Positions 7,163 through 15,236 are shown, counted from the stretch's first letter. The stretch is DNA of 64,000 nt from Streptomyces sp. R44 (GCF_041053105.1 NZ_CP163444.1:4154001-4218000); one strand, 5' to 3'. Numbers and translations are program-made. The notes: generated by a model from the letters alone, not told the origin.

Positions 7163-7522
7163 ATGGAGTCCATGGAGCCTCGGAGCAGCTGGACGTTCGT
7201 CACGAACCACGCCCGGATCCTCGCCATGATCCTGCGTGATCCGGAGGTCCGGCTGCGCGATCTGGCCGCAAGCTGCCTGGTCACCGAACGGGCGGCCCAG
7301 GCCATCGTCGGTGATCTCGAGAGCGCGGGATACCTCACCCGGGGGCGCCACGGCCGCCGCAACCACTACGAAGTCACGCCGGGGACGCTCTTCCGCCACC
7401 CGGCCGAGGGGCACCACGAGATCGCGAGCCTCCTGAACCTGCTGGTCGACCTCGACCCGCCTGGCCGAGGTCCCTCACCCCCCGCCGACCGTGATCGCGA
7501 TGAACGCGACCCAGGCGCCTGA
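7163..7522 (+). CDS. Winged-helix transcriptional regulator
   Basis: 119 aa from ATG 7163, 7 nt after a TATAAT box. Residues ~10-75 form a winged helix (HARILAMILRDPEVRLRDLA, VTERAAQAIVGDLESAGYL, then RHGRRNHYEVTPGT), as in Streptomyces MarR-like one-component regulators that sit beside partner-switching genes. A perfect dyad overlaps its promoter. Divergent from the STAS/RsbW pair. Confidence 0.8.
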   Translation: MESMEPRSSWTFVTNHARILAMILRDPEVRLRDLAASCLVTERAAQAIVGDLESAGYLTRGRHGRRNHYEVTPGTLFRHPAEGHHEIASLLNLLVDLDPPGRGPSPPADRDRDERDPGA

Positions 7523-7595
7523 CCGGGATCACCCCGTCGCTGCCCTTTCCAAGCCTTCTTTCCCCGCGTTTGGGGGTTGTGAAGGGAGCAAGGCC

Positions 7596-8021
7596 ATGAC
7601 TTCTCTTCCCAACGGCCTCCCCGCCACTGCGGAACCTCTCGACGTCGCCCTTCGCCTTCCCGTTGTCGCCGTGCTGTTCGAGCCGGGTCCGGACCGGGTG
7701 CTGGCGCGCGTGAGCGGCGAGATCGACATGGACGACGCCGGCAGCCTGCGTCAGGACCTCACCACGGCTCTGGACTCCAGCAGCCTGGGCCTCGACATCG
7801 ACCTGTCCGCCGTGACCTTCATGGACAGCTCGGGCCTGCACCTCCTCGTGGACCTGAACCGGCTGGCCCTCAAGAACGGGAAATCCCTCGTGCTGACCGC
7901 CCTCAGCCGCCCCGTCGCCCGCCTCCTGGAACTGACCGGAGCCGACCACGTAGTCACCGTCCGCGGCTGGACCGCGTTGAAACCCCCTCCGATCGGTGGC
8001 GGCCGGCACCCGCGGCCATGA
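7596..8021 (+). CDS. STAS-domain anti-anti-sigma factor
   Basis: 141 aa from ATG 7596 with GAAGGGAG upstream. STAS fold: VLARVSGEIDMDDAGSLRQD, LSAVTFMDSSGLHLLVDL with the phosphorylatable serine in DSSG, and LLELTGADHVVTV. This is the canonical substrate type for an RsbW kinase and a SpoIIE phosphatase, so it could link the kinase at 6159 to the phosphatases at 2226 and 12748. That link is inferred from families and neighbourhood only. Confidence 0.85.
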   Translation: MTSLPNGLPATAEPLDVALRLPVVAVLFEPGPDRVLARVSGEIDMDDAGSLRQDLTTALDSSSLGLDIDLSAVTFMDSSGLHLLVDLNRLALKNGKSLVLTALSRPVARLLELTGADHVVTVRGWTALKPPPIGGGRHPRP

Positions 8022-8475
8022 CGCCCGCCCGCATACGGCGGCCGGCCGCTCGCTCGGCGCGACTCACGGCGCCGGGTCGGAACGGCGACGCCACCGCAGC
8101 GATCCGACGCGAAGGACGACTGCCGGGGATGGCGGCTCACAACGGTTCGGGCCGATTCGATCTTCATTTGACGGGTCAGCGTGACGGGCGTGCCCCAGCC
8201 GTGCCCTTGAGGGCGGTCAACAGCGGTCAGCGGCGGGCTCCGAAGCCTCCTCCAGAGGGGCCGACCAGGGCACGTTTACACAGGTCAGGCGTAGTGCGGT
8301 CCTGTTCCGCACAGTGGATTCCAACCGCCGGCACCACCGCTGCCGGGGCAGCGGTCACGCATGTCGATCACCGGCAGCCGCTGCCACGCTTCCATCCGAT
8401 GCACGACGAGCGGTTACCTCGGCACCTTCGGGCCCGTCATGACCATGACGGAGTACGAGCGAGGAAGGTAACAAC
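8022..8475 (+). other. Gene-free stretch with arm-like repeat C
   Basis: No gene is seen. CCGTGCCCTTGAGGGCGG, TCAACAGCGGTCAG (8199-8230) and TTTACACAGGTCAG (8275-8288) are the same blocks as the other arm repeats. Here no tRNA fragment follows; the sequence continues with GTGGATTCC and unrelated DNA. It is therefore a half-erased junction. Confidence 0.5.
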
Positions 8476-8805
8476 ATGACCGGATCAGGTCCGCACGAAA
8501 CGCTGGCGGGAGCCTTCGAAGAGCAGCGTGAGCGCCTGGTAGCGGTCGCCTATCGGATGCTCGGGTCGCGGGGCGACGCCGAGGACGCGGTGCAGGAGGC
8601 GTGGATCCGGCTGGCGCGACAGGACGCGGCCGCGATCGACAACCTGGCCGGCTGGCTGACCACCGTGGTCGGCCGGGTCTGCATCGACGTGCTGCGCTCA
8701 CGCAAGACCCGGGCCGAGCTGTCATACGACGACCGCCTGCCCGAGCTGGTGGTGACCGTGGACGGCGGACGCTGTTGGTCAATTCGGGTTCCGCTCCCCG
8801 GCTGA
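8476..8805 (+). pseudogene. ECF sigma factor, truncated after region 2
   Basis: ATG 8476 with AGGAAGG upstream. The first ~90 residues are a SigJ/ECF41-like region 2 (EEQRERLVAVAYRMLGSRGD, AEDAVQEAWIRLARQD, NLAGWLTTVVGRVCIDVL). Region 4 and the C-terminal SnoaL-like domain are missing. The frame ends in an unrelated short tail at 8805. Probably non-functional. Confidence 0.75.
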
Positions 8806-8891
8806 TCCCCTGAACCACGGCAGGGGACACGATCGACTGGAACCGCACCTTCCGTGCACGACTGCCCGGGCCGGGGGCGGAATGACAAGGG

Positions 8892-8985
8892 CCGTGCCAC
8901 AACGTGCCAGTAGGGGCGGTAAACAGCGGTCAACGAGGGATCGAAAGAGGCCGACCGGACTGGATAGCCAGCAGCCGTTTTCGCA
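8892..8985 (+). repeat. Arm-like repeat D
   Basis: CCGTGCCACAACGTGCCAGT, then GGGGCGGTAAACAGCGGTCA, then TTTTCGCAGGTCAG. The first block is shared word for word with repeat E at 12385. Confidence 0.65.
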
Positions 8986-9021
8986 GGTCAGCGGCTACAT
9001 CGACATCCAAGTACCGGGTGA

Positions 9022-9064
9022 TTCCCAAGCTTATAGCGCGGGTTCGATTCCCGTCATCCGCTCT
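9022..9064 (+). repeat. tRNA-Gly(CCC) 3'-half fragment D
   Basis: TTCCCAAGCTTATAGC, the T-arm GCGGGTTCGATTCCCGT and CATCCGCTCT. Same orientation and extent as fragments B, E and F. Confidence 0.8.
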
Positions 9065-9068
9065 TCTA

Positions 9069-9102
9069 CGAAGCCCCAGGTCAGCGACCTGGGGCTTCGT
9101 CG
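9069..9102. terminator. Hairpin terminator after tRNA fragment D
   Basis: CGAAGCCCCAGGTC and GACCTGGGGCTTCG stem with TCGTTGT tail. Confidence 0.8.
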
Positions 9103-9334
9103 TTGTCTAGACATGCCAGGGCACGCCATGCCCTCCGCGTGCTCCATCCCGCACAAGCTCCCTGCCCGGAGGGCACGCGGTGCACCACCTCGCACCACGC
9201 CGACGTGGAGGCCGGGCTCGCGGCGCAAAGTGATCACAGTTAGCGATCTTCCTGTGACAGGTTGTCAGTGGCGGGTGCTTTCATGGGCCGGTCACGCAGG
9301 GAGGCGTGACTCGACTGGTGAGGGGGACACGGCT

Positions 9335-9637
9335 GTGCCCGTGATCGAGGAGTACGAGAGGTCCGACGGGACCGTGGTGAGGAGACACGTCCGTCTGCCG
9401 GCAGGCGCCCGTCGGCAGACGGCGATCGCGGGGATGATCGTGGTGGGGGTGTTCCTCTTCGGCAGTGGCAACACGACCACCGGCGTCGGGACCCAGCCGG
9501 GGCAGCACCGGTTACCCCAGCCACAGTCGACGGTGGTCTATCCGATCAAGTGGCCCGGATGGGACAAGCCAGTGGTCCGCCCCACGCCAACGGTCTCGTA
9601 TCCGATCACCTTCCCCACCACGGGGAGTGGACGATGA
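9335..9637 (+). CDS. Small single-pass membrane protein, partner of the Mrr-like gene
   Basis: 100 aa from GTG 9335 with AGGGGGAC upstream. A charged cytosolic part (EEYERSDGTVVRRHVR) is followed by one membrane segment (TAIAGMIVVGVFLFGSG) and a proline-rich tail with two similar units, VVYPIKWP and VSYPITFP. Its TGA overlaps the ATG of the next gene by 4 nt, so the two are translationally coupled. Family not recognised. Confidence 0.7.
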   Translation: MPVIEEYERSDGTVVRRHVRLPAGARRQTAIAGMIVVGVFLFGSGNTTTGVGTQPGQHRLPQPQSTVVYPIKWPGWDKPVVRPTPTVSYPITFPTTGSGR

Positions 9638-10320
9638 GCCGCCGCCCGACCCGTCGCCGGCCCAACCAGAAGCGTGGTTCCGACGGGAAGCTCCTGTTGA
9701 TGCTGGGTCTGATCGGCGTAGTGGCTCAGGGGCTCTTGGCAGCCACGCTGTCCTGGCTGGCCGAGCACCCCTGGACCCTCGCCCTTCCGGTCCTGGCAGT
9801 GGCCGGGGCAGGTATCGCCCTTGTACTTCTGCGGCGGGAGGCGACTCGCCGGGAGCAGGTCCGTTTGCGGGGTCTTCGATACCTGGTTGAGCACCTTGAC
9901 GGCCTGCACTACACCCAGTTCGAGTACGCCGTCCGCGATTTGATGCGACGCGACGGCTATCAGGACGCCCAACAGGTCGGCGGAAGCGGCGACAACGGAG
10001 CCGATGTGAAGGCTACCGATCCGTTCGGGAGACGCTGGGTGATCCAATGCAAGCATCGCAAGGCCGGCTGGTCGGGGGCGGCCGTCGGCACCCCCGACCT
10101 CCAACGCCTCAATGGCACCGGCCGCCAGATCCACGACGGCGATGTCATCGTCATGCTCACCAACGGTCGCTTCTCCAAGAAGGCCCCCGACTTCGCCAAG
10201 TCCCAGCGCCTCCACCTGGTCGATCGCCACCTCCTGGCCCGATGGGCCGCCGGCTCCACCCCACTGTGGGAATTGCTGCGAGCCGTACCGCCACCGCGGA
10301 GACCCGCCTCACTGTCCTGA
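9634..10320 (+). CDS. Membrane-anchored Mrr-like restriction endonuclease
   Basis: 228 aa from ATG 9634. Two membrane helices (residues ~20-40 and ~47-67) precede an Mrr_cat domain (about 85-215). The nuclease core is visible: E97 in YTQFEYAV, D124 in NGADVKATD, and Q138/K140 in WVIQCKHRK. Mrr-type enzymes cleave modified DNA. Membrane-bound versions are known only by annotation and might guard against incoming DNA at the cell surface. Coupled to the small membrane protein at 9335, inside the D-E att interval. Confidence 0.85.
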   Translation: MSRRPTRRRPNQKRGSDGKLLLMLGLIGVVAQGLLAATLSWLAEHPWTLALPVLAVAGAGIALVLLRREATRREQVRLRGLRYLVEHLDGLHYTQFEYAVRDLMRRDGYQDAQQVGGSGDNGADVKATDPFGRRWVIQCKHRKAGWSGAAVGTPDLQRLNGTGRQIHDGDVIVMLTNGRFSKKAPDFAKSQRLHLVDRHLLARWAAGSTPLWELLRAVPPPRRPASLS

Positions 10321-10463
10321 TCCGCCACCGTGGACGTCCAGGCGACGAAAGCCACGCCGCCCCCTGAGGAGAGCGAGGCCCCTCGGAGAGTGAGGCAGTC
10401 CGCCCACGATGCGCTTCAATCTGCCCCGTCACCCATGTAGGTGATGGGCCCCGCAGAAACCGC

Positions 10464-10742
10464 ATGGCCTGCAGGGAAGCCGCTATTGCCTGGCTCAAGG
10501 GCCCACCCCCGCCGTCCGACGGCGACGTCAAGTCGTTCTATGCGACGACGCCCGATGGTGAGCCCAGCGGCAGGAGCGTGAGCAAGAAGCTGGATGGCAA
10601 TCCAGACGACCTGTCGGATTACAAGCGGGGCGGCATGAAGGCCAAGGCGTACGACGTGAACGGCATCGACACGCGGATCCGGTACGACAGCAGCAGGAAC
10701 CCGCCGTTCACCGTCATGACGTCGATGCCTTCCAAGTCCTAG
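10464..10742 (+). CDS. Orphan polymorphic-toxin C-terminal fragment
   Basis: 92 aa from ATG 10464. The C-terminal ~40 residues (KAKAYDVNGIDTRIRYDSSR, then PPFTVMTSMPSK) have the look of a CdiA/Rhs-type toxin tip, and the gene is followed 27 nt later by a probable immunity gene. There is no N-terminal secretion or repeat part, so it is an orphan tip. The toxin family could not be named. Confidence 0.5.
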   Translation: MACREAAIAWLKGPPPPSDGDVKSFYATTPDGEPSGRSVSKKLDGNPDDLSDYKRGGMKAKAYDVNGIDTRIRYDSSRNPPFTVMTSMPSKS

Positions 10743-10769
10743 CGTCCCGCCGAGAAAGGCCAGCACCAC

Positions 10770-11330
10770 ATGTCCGTCGACCAAGCCGCCTGGGAAGCCG
10801 CAGTGCACCACCTGTACGAGGACGCGTCCCCGTACGACGCCACGGGCCCGCGCCGGCACGAGGACTGGGTCCTCGACGTCCTGGCCCTGATGGCACGGGT
10901 CCCTGACCCTCGGGGCTGGGCCGGTCTCGACGACGAGGCACATGACCCGGAGCGCACGGTTTCCCCCATGTACCCCTTCGTCGACCACCCTCCGGAGTAC
11001 GTCGCCGTACGTCTCCAGGAGATCGACCGGGGCAGCGCCGAGAACCTGCTCCTGGCCCTCACGGACGACCGCTGCACCTTGTCCAACCTGCGGCGCTTCA
11101 GGGAGAGCGAGGAGGAACTGCGGGCCATGGCACGCACGATCCTCGCCCGTTACGGGGACAGGGCCACCTATCACACCAACGTCCAGAAGCCCGGACACAT
11201 GCGCGGCACACTCGATTTCACAGCGTCGGGCTGGGCGTACAGCCCGCTCAGCGTCTACTCGGAGGACTACGGCCTGATCGTCGTCTCGGAAACCGAGGTC
11301 GGCATGTTCTGGAACTTCTCCGACTACTGA
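10770..11330 (+). CDS. Probable immunity protein of the orphan toxin
   Basis: 186 aa from ATG 10770 with GAAAGG upstream. Acidic, cytosolic, with no signal or membrane segment. No family is recognised; the call rests on its position right after the toxin tip and before a second toxin/immunity pair. The C-terminal part (ASGWAYSPLSVYSEDYGLIV) is hydrophobic and aromatic, as in many immunity proteins. Confidence 0.5.
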   Translation: MSVDQAAWEAAVHHLYEDASPYDATGPRRHEDWVLDVLALMARVPDPRGWAGLDDEAHDPERTVSPMYPFVDHPPEYVAVRLQEIDRGSAENLLLALTDDRCTLSNLRRFRESEEELRAMARTILARYGDRATYHTNVQKPGHMRGTLDFTASGWAYSPLSVYSEDYGLIVVSETEVGMFWNFSDY

Positions 11331-11371
11331 GCCGTACGAGCCTCGACCAGGTGCTTTGAGAGGATGCCCCC

Positions 11372-11671
11372 GTGCTGACCCGTTCCGCTGCCTACCCCGA
11401 CCGGGACACCGCCCACTGGGCCACCCAGCAGGTGGTGAACGCCAACGAGCAGGCCATCCACCGCTGGCTCGCCCAGAACACCCGGGCCCGCCTCACCATC
11501 GAGGCCGCCTGGCCCTCCCGCGAAGAGCCCGTAGGACGGGTCCAGCTGGAAGCCGAGCTGCTGGCAGGCCGCGGGCCCGTCGACGTCCGCGCGGCGCGTG
11601 TGGTCCTGCGCCGCGAGCCGTCGAGCCCGCACGGCTTCGTCGTCCACACCACCGTCCCGTTCTACCTGTAG
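11372..11671 (+). CDS. RNase A-like CdiA C-terminal toxin fragment
   Basis: 99 aa from GTG 11372 with GAGAGGA upstream. It matches the bacterial RNase A-like CdiA-CT domain: SAAYPDRDTAHWATQQVV, then AIHRWLAQN, then ARVVLRREPSSPHGFVVHT with the C-terminal catalytic-type His. The upstream part of the domain, with the first catalytic His (the GHxxxxHV region), is absent, so the ORF is probably an inactive remnant or a silent recombination cassette. Confidence 0.7.
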   Translation: MLTRSAAYPDRDTAHWATQQVVNANEQAIHRWLAQNTRARLTIEAAWPSREEPVGRVQLEAELLAGRGPVDVRAARVVLRREPSSPHGFVVHTTVPFYL

Positions 11672-11684
11672 GGGCCGCACGCAC

Positions 11685-12338
11685 ATGTCCATGAAGCCCC
11701 TCGAACACGACCGCCGGTACGGCGAGCTGGACCAGGTGATGCGCGCGTACCTGGGGCAGCCGGCCGACGACACCCCGGAGCGACGCAGCCGCGCCCTCGA
11801 CGCGTACCTCCGTCACACCTGGCACACCCGCCCCTCGGCCATCGCGGAGGCGGAGCGCCAGCTGCGCGAGTACAGCCGCAACCCTCCGGGACGCATCCGG
11901 CAGGAACTGGGCGAGTTCTACGCGATCCCCGATACCGGGATGCCCCAGTCGGAGATCGGCGGCTGGCTGACGGTGCTGGCCGACCACCTGAAGAAGAGCA
12001 TCGAGGAAGGCGACGTCCCGGAGCCGGCATCCCCGCAGACGCACTGGGAGTGGCACGCGCGCTTCCCGGAGACCGCGCAACTGCTCGGCGGCTGGTTCTC
12101 GCAGGACATCGTCGACGAGTTCCCCGACCACGAGGCCGCCGTCGCCGACTACGCCGCCACCACCCACCCCCAACTGGTCGCCCGCCTCGTGGGCGAACTC
12201 CACGAACTGCTCGCCCTCCCCCTGGACGAGGGCGACTACGCCCTGGCCGCCGCCGAACTCGGCATGGAGGTCGGCCCGCCCGAGCCGTTCTCCCATGGTG
12301 CCTGGTTCCAGTCGGTGGCGACGACGCTCTCCGGCTGA
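11685..12338 (+). CDS. CdiI-type contact-dependent inhibition immunity protein
   Basis: 217 aa from ATG 11685 (ATG 11691 is also possible). The C-terminal part (LLGGWFSQDIVDEFPDHEAA, VADYAATTHPQLVARLVGEL) fits the CdiI_2 immunity family, the partner of RNase A-like CdiA-CT toxins. It follows the toxin tip by 13 nt. The N-terminal ~110 residues form an additional helical domain not needed for the match. It probably neutralises incoming RNase A-like toxins. Confidence 0.7.
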   Translation: MSMKPLEHDRRYGELDQVMRAYLGQPADDTPERRSRALDAYLRHTWHTRPSAIAEAERQLREYSRNPPGRIRQELGEFYAIPDTGMPQSEIGGWLTVLADHLKKSIEEGDVPEPASPQTHWEWHARFPETAQLLGGWFSQDIVDEFPDHEAAVADYAATTHPQLVARLVGELHELLALPLDEGDYALAAAELGMEVGPPEPFSHGAWFQSVATTLSG

Positions 12339-12384
12339 TTCAACCCTGCGGCCGGCCTCCCTCTCCTCTCGGTACGAGAGGGGC

Positions 12385-12484
12385 CCGTGCCACAACGTGC
12401 CAGTAGGGGCGGTGAACAGCGGTCAACAGCAGACGCCGGAAGGCAATCGAGAGCCCTACCGAGAGTGCCCGTTTCCGCAGGTCA
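12385..12484 (+). repeat. Arm-like repeat E
   Basis: CCGTGCCACAACGTGCCAGT, GGGGCGGTGAACAGCGGTCA and TTTCCGCAGGTCAG. Closest to repeat D, so D and E bracket the nuclease/toxin cargo. Confidence 0.65.
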
Positions 12485-12515
12485 GATGCCTTTTTCAGGT
12501 CCAAGTGCCGGGTGA

Positions 12516-12558
12516 TTCCCCAGCTTATGGCGCGGGTTCGATTCCCGTCATCCGCTCT
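12516..12558 (+). repeat. tRNA-Gly(CCC) 3'-half fragment E
   Basis: TTCCCCAGCTTATGGC, GCGGGTTCGATTCCCGT and CATCCGCTCT. One base differs from fragment B in the anticodon loop. Confidence 0.8.
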
Positions 12559-12562
12559 TGAA

Positions 12563-12596
12563 CGAAGCCCCAGGTCAGCGACCTGGGGCTTCGTCG
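12563..12596. terminator. Hairpin terminator after tRNA fragment E
   Basis: CGAAGCCCCAGGTC and GACCTGGGGCTTCG stem with TCGTTGT tail. Confidence 0.8.
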
Positions 12597-12747
12597 TTGT
12601 CCCGACCTTTCGGGGCCTGCGATGGCGCGCCCTGACGCCGAAGCGCATCCTGGTGGCGAGATCGCCGGTAACGGGCCCGGCTCCCGTGTCCGCAGGACAG
12701 CGGCGCAGGCGCCGCAGCCCGTCCGTCGCCCTGTGGGAGGGAGCGGG

Positions 12748-13947
12748 ATGAAAGTCCGATCGGCCGGTGATCCTGATCGCTCGGAGAGCTTCGGAGAGGG
12801 GTTGCTGGGCGGGCTCCTGGACCGGGCCCACGAGCTGCCACCACATCTGGTCGGGCCGGTGCTCGCCGACACGGTGGCGCGGCTGGGGGGCCGGGATCCG
12901 CAGATCCTGCTCCAGGACTACGGGCAGCAGAGGCTGGTCCCCCTGCCGGGCGAAGGGCTGGCGGGCGGGGAACCGCAGGTCATCGACGGCTCCGAGGCCG
13001 GCCGGTGCTTCCTCACCTCGCGCCCGGTGGAACTCGTGCTGGCCGACGGCGTACGGGTCCTGCTGCCCTTGCTGGACGGGGGCGACCAGTCGGGCGTTCT
13101 GGCGGTCACGCTGGACGCCGTCGATGACGACGACCGCCGCCTGCTGCGCAGGATCGCCGAGCTGATCGCCGACATGATGCAGACCAAGAACGGCTACACC
13201 GACCTCTTCTTCCGCACCCGTCGCAGCGAACCGATGAGCGTCGCCGCCGAGATCCAGTGGTCACTGCTGCCGCCGCTGTCGATGGTGACGCCGCGCGTCA
13301 CCATCGCCGGCGTCCTGGAGCCCGCCTACGACGTGGCGGGCGACAGCTTCGACTACGCCCTGAACGGGGACACCTTCCACCTCGCCATGATCGATGCCAT
13401 GGGCCATGGCCTGGACGCGGCCACGATGGCCACCGTGGCCATCGGCGCGTACCGGCACGCCCGCCGGATCAGCATCGAGCTGTCCGAGATCTACCTCTTC
13501 ATGGACCGGGCCATTGCCGAGCAGTTCGCCCCCGACCACTTCGTGACCGCGCAGATGATGCGGCTGGACACGAACACCGGCCGCCTCCAGTGGGTCAACG
13601 CCGGGCACCCCGCCCCCCTTCTGATCCGCAGCCACCGCGTCGTAGGCCGCCTGGACAGCCCCACGACCCTGCCCGTCGGCTTCGGAGGAGCACAGCCGCA
13701 GATCAGCGAAGTCACCCTCGACGCGGGGGATCGCGTCCTCTGCTTCACCGACGGTTTGATCGAGGAACACGAGAGCGGACAGGAGGAGTTCGGGGAGGAC
13801 CAGCTGATCGACTGGGTGAACCAACTGGAGCGGGCGGACCGAGAGGTCCGAGCAGTGGTGCGGGACCTCTCCCACACCCTCAAGCGGGCACGGGGCGAAG
13901 CCACTTCGGACGACGCCACGCTGGTCCTGGTCGAGTGGCGCGGGTGA
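12748..13947 (+). CDS. SpoIIE-family PP2C phosphatase (paralog of 2226)
   Basis: 399 aa from ATG 12748 with GGGAGGGAG upstream. The architecture is as in the paralog: GAF-like region (LLQDYGQQRLVPL, DGSEAGRCF) and SpoIIE catalytic domain (AGDSFDYAL, IDAMGHGLDAA, CFTDGLIEEH, SDDATLVLV). From residue ~145 the two proteins are almost identical, while the first 140 residues differ more, which suggests the same output with different input. It is followed by a broken DUF5994 copy and an intact one. Confidence 0.9.
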   Translation: MKVRSAGDPDRSESFGEGLLGGLLDRAHELPPHLVGPVLADTVARLGGRDPQILLQDYGQQRLVPLPGEGLAGGEPQVIDGSEAGRCFLTSRPVELVLADGVRVLLPLLDGGDQSGVLAVTLDAVDDDDRRLLRRIAELIADMMQTKNGYTDLFFRTRRSEPMSVAAEIQWSLLPPLSMVTPRVTIAGVLEPAYDVAGDSFDYALNGDTFHLAMIDAMGHGLDAATMATVAIGAYRHARRISIELSEIYLFMDRAIAEQFAPDHFVTAQMMRLDTNTGRLQWVNAGHPAPLLIRSHRVVGRLDSPTTLPVGFGGAQPQISEVTLDAGDRVLCFTDGLIEEHESGQEEFGEDQLIDWVNQLERADREVRAVVRDLSHTLKRARGEATSDDATLVLVEWRG

Positions 13948-13978
13948 CGGAGGAGCGTGCCGGGAGGTGCCGGTGAAG

Positions 13979-14110
13979 CGTCTCGGCGGCCTGGGTGACG
14001 TTGCCGGCGTCGACCGCACGGGCCTGGCGCCCCGTGCCGCGTCGGATGTCATGTCCGGGGGTGCCACCAGGAGGGCCAAGTGGTCTTTGTCGCCACGGGT
14101 GGTGAGCCGC
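13979..14110 (-). pseudogene. Fragment of a DUF5994 gene (1046-type)
   Basis: The leftward frame LTTRGDKDHLALLVAPPDMT matches ITRGDNDHFSLMVVPPATT of the gene at 1046. The flanking DNA (CGGCGGCCTGGGTGACGTTG) is also shared. There is no start or stop, and frames shift. This remnant shows that the 1046-type gene also belonged to this unit. Confidence 0.65.
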
Positions 14111-14247
14111 CGATGCCTCATGGCCGGCGGAACACCGCCGTGGTCACACCGCACTCCGCGGGCCTGCGGTCATGCCCGCGGCCATCGGCCGGGCGGCGTG
14201 CCCGGTGGGAAATGACCTGGTCAGAGCGGCTCGTCCGGCCGCTGGGC

Positions 14248-14343
14248 GGAGTACGCTGAAAGTACCGGGAGTAAGTCGAGCACCCGCTCCCACGCGGACG
14301 TCGTTTCCGGCGATCAAGACACTGGGCCGCCCTGCAGGGCGGC
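14248..14343 (+). promoter_or_regulatory. Conserved upstream element of DUF5994 gene
   Basis: GTAC cores at 14251 and 14262 (11 bp apart), then the leader block CACGCGGACGTCGTT and GGCGATCA as at 3515. Next comes a strong hairpin GGGCCGCCCTGCAGGGCGGC just before the ribosome-binding region. The hairpin before the 3630 gene (GGGGTGCCCGCAGGCGCCCC) is in the same place with other sequence. Confidence 0.5.
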
Positions 14344-14363
14344 CCGGAGACGGGTCCGCGATC

Positions 14364-14918
14364 ATGAACGCCACCGTCGCACCCCTGCTTTCGGCACGCC
14401 TTTCACTGACACCGAAGACCACCCTCGCCGGCCTCCTGGACGGTGCCTGGTGGCCTCGTACGCATGACCTGGCCGTCGAACTTCCGCCTCTGGTCGACGC
14501 GCTGGAGGAGCACTTCGGACGCATCACGCGCGTCGCGGTGAACCCCACCCGCTGGCCCGTCGTCCCGCACAAGGTCGCCGTCGCCGGGCACACCCTGCAC
14601 ATCGGCTGGTTCACCGAACAGGATCCCGACAAGATGATCCTGCTCTCCTACACCGTAGGCCGCTGCGATCTCCTGGTGATCCCGCCCGAGACCGAACCCG
14701 CCGCAGCCGCCCGGCTGATGACCGCCGCCGCCCTCCCCGGCAGTGTCCTGGCCGCCGGTGTCCTGATGTCCGACGAGGCCGCGACCGACCGCCGCATGCG
14801 GGACGCCCGAAGCAGTGAGGACGCCTGGGAGACCGATGGCGGGGCCGCCCCGGCGCCCCCGCGACACCCACTCATCGGTGCGCGGATGATCCCGCTGCCG
14901 AGGAACATGCGGAGGTGA
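14364..14918 (+). CDS. DUF5994 family protein
   Basis: 184 aa from ATG 14364. Signature segments are GLLDGAWWPRTHDLAVELPP, GRITRVAVNP and LLSYTVGRCDLLVIPPETEP, closely matching 3630. Cytosolic, function unknown. Its stop is followed at once by the GGAGG of the small membrane-protein gene at 14923, so the two are translationally coupled. Confidence 0.85.
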   Translation: MNATVAPLLSARLSLTPKTTLAGLLDGAWWPRTHDLAVELPPLVDALEEHFGRITRVAVNPTRWPVVPHKVAVAGHTLHIGWFTEQDPDKMILLSYTVGRCDLLVIPPETEPAAAARLMTAAALPGSVLAAGVLMSDEAATDRRMRDARSSEDAWETDGGAAPAPPRHPLIGARMIPLPRNMRR

Positions 14919-14922
14919 CGTC

Positions 14923-15132
14923 GTGGAGACCCTGATCGCACTCGCGGCGGTCACCCTGCTGATCGCGCTCGGCACACGCCTGATCCACCGGCTCAACGAC
15001 CAGCACGACGCACGCATCGCCGCCCACCACTTCGGCGACCCCTTCCCGGCCATTCGCCGGCCGCCCGGCCACAGCCACCCCACGCCGACGGAACGAGCCA
15101 CCCGTCGCCGGCTCACGGGCACCTGGCCCTGA
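14923..15132 (+). CDS. Small single-pass membrane protein
   Basis: 69 aa from GTG 14923 with GGAGG 7 nt upstream. The N-terminal membrane segment (TLIALAAVTLLIALGTRLI) is followed by a basic, His/Pro-rich cytosolic tail. Coupled to the DUF5994 gene before it. Unit 1 has no counterpart. Confidence 0.6.
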   Translation: METLIALAAVTLLIALGTRLIHRLNDQHDARIAAHHFGDPFPAIRRPPGHSHPTPTERATRRRLTGTWP

Positions 15133-15236
15133 CCACCTCAGACCATTCCTCCGACCGAAGGCGGCGGGTGGGGCACCCGACACCCGGGACAACCCGCCCG
15201 CCGGCCTCTCGCCCGCCCGTGAAGGGACCACACACC

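Noticed and set aside
8882..9334. N-terminal extension of the 9335 membrane protein
   Set aside because: The frame is open upstream, but it crosses the tRNA fragment and its terminator. GTG 9335 has a good ribosome-binding site.
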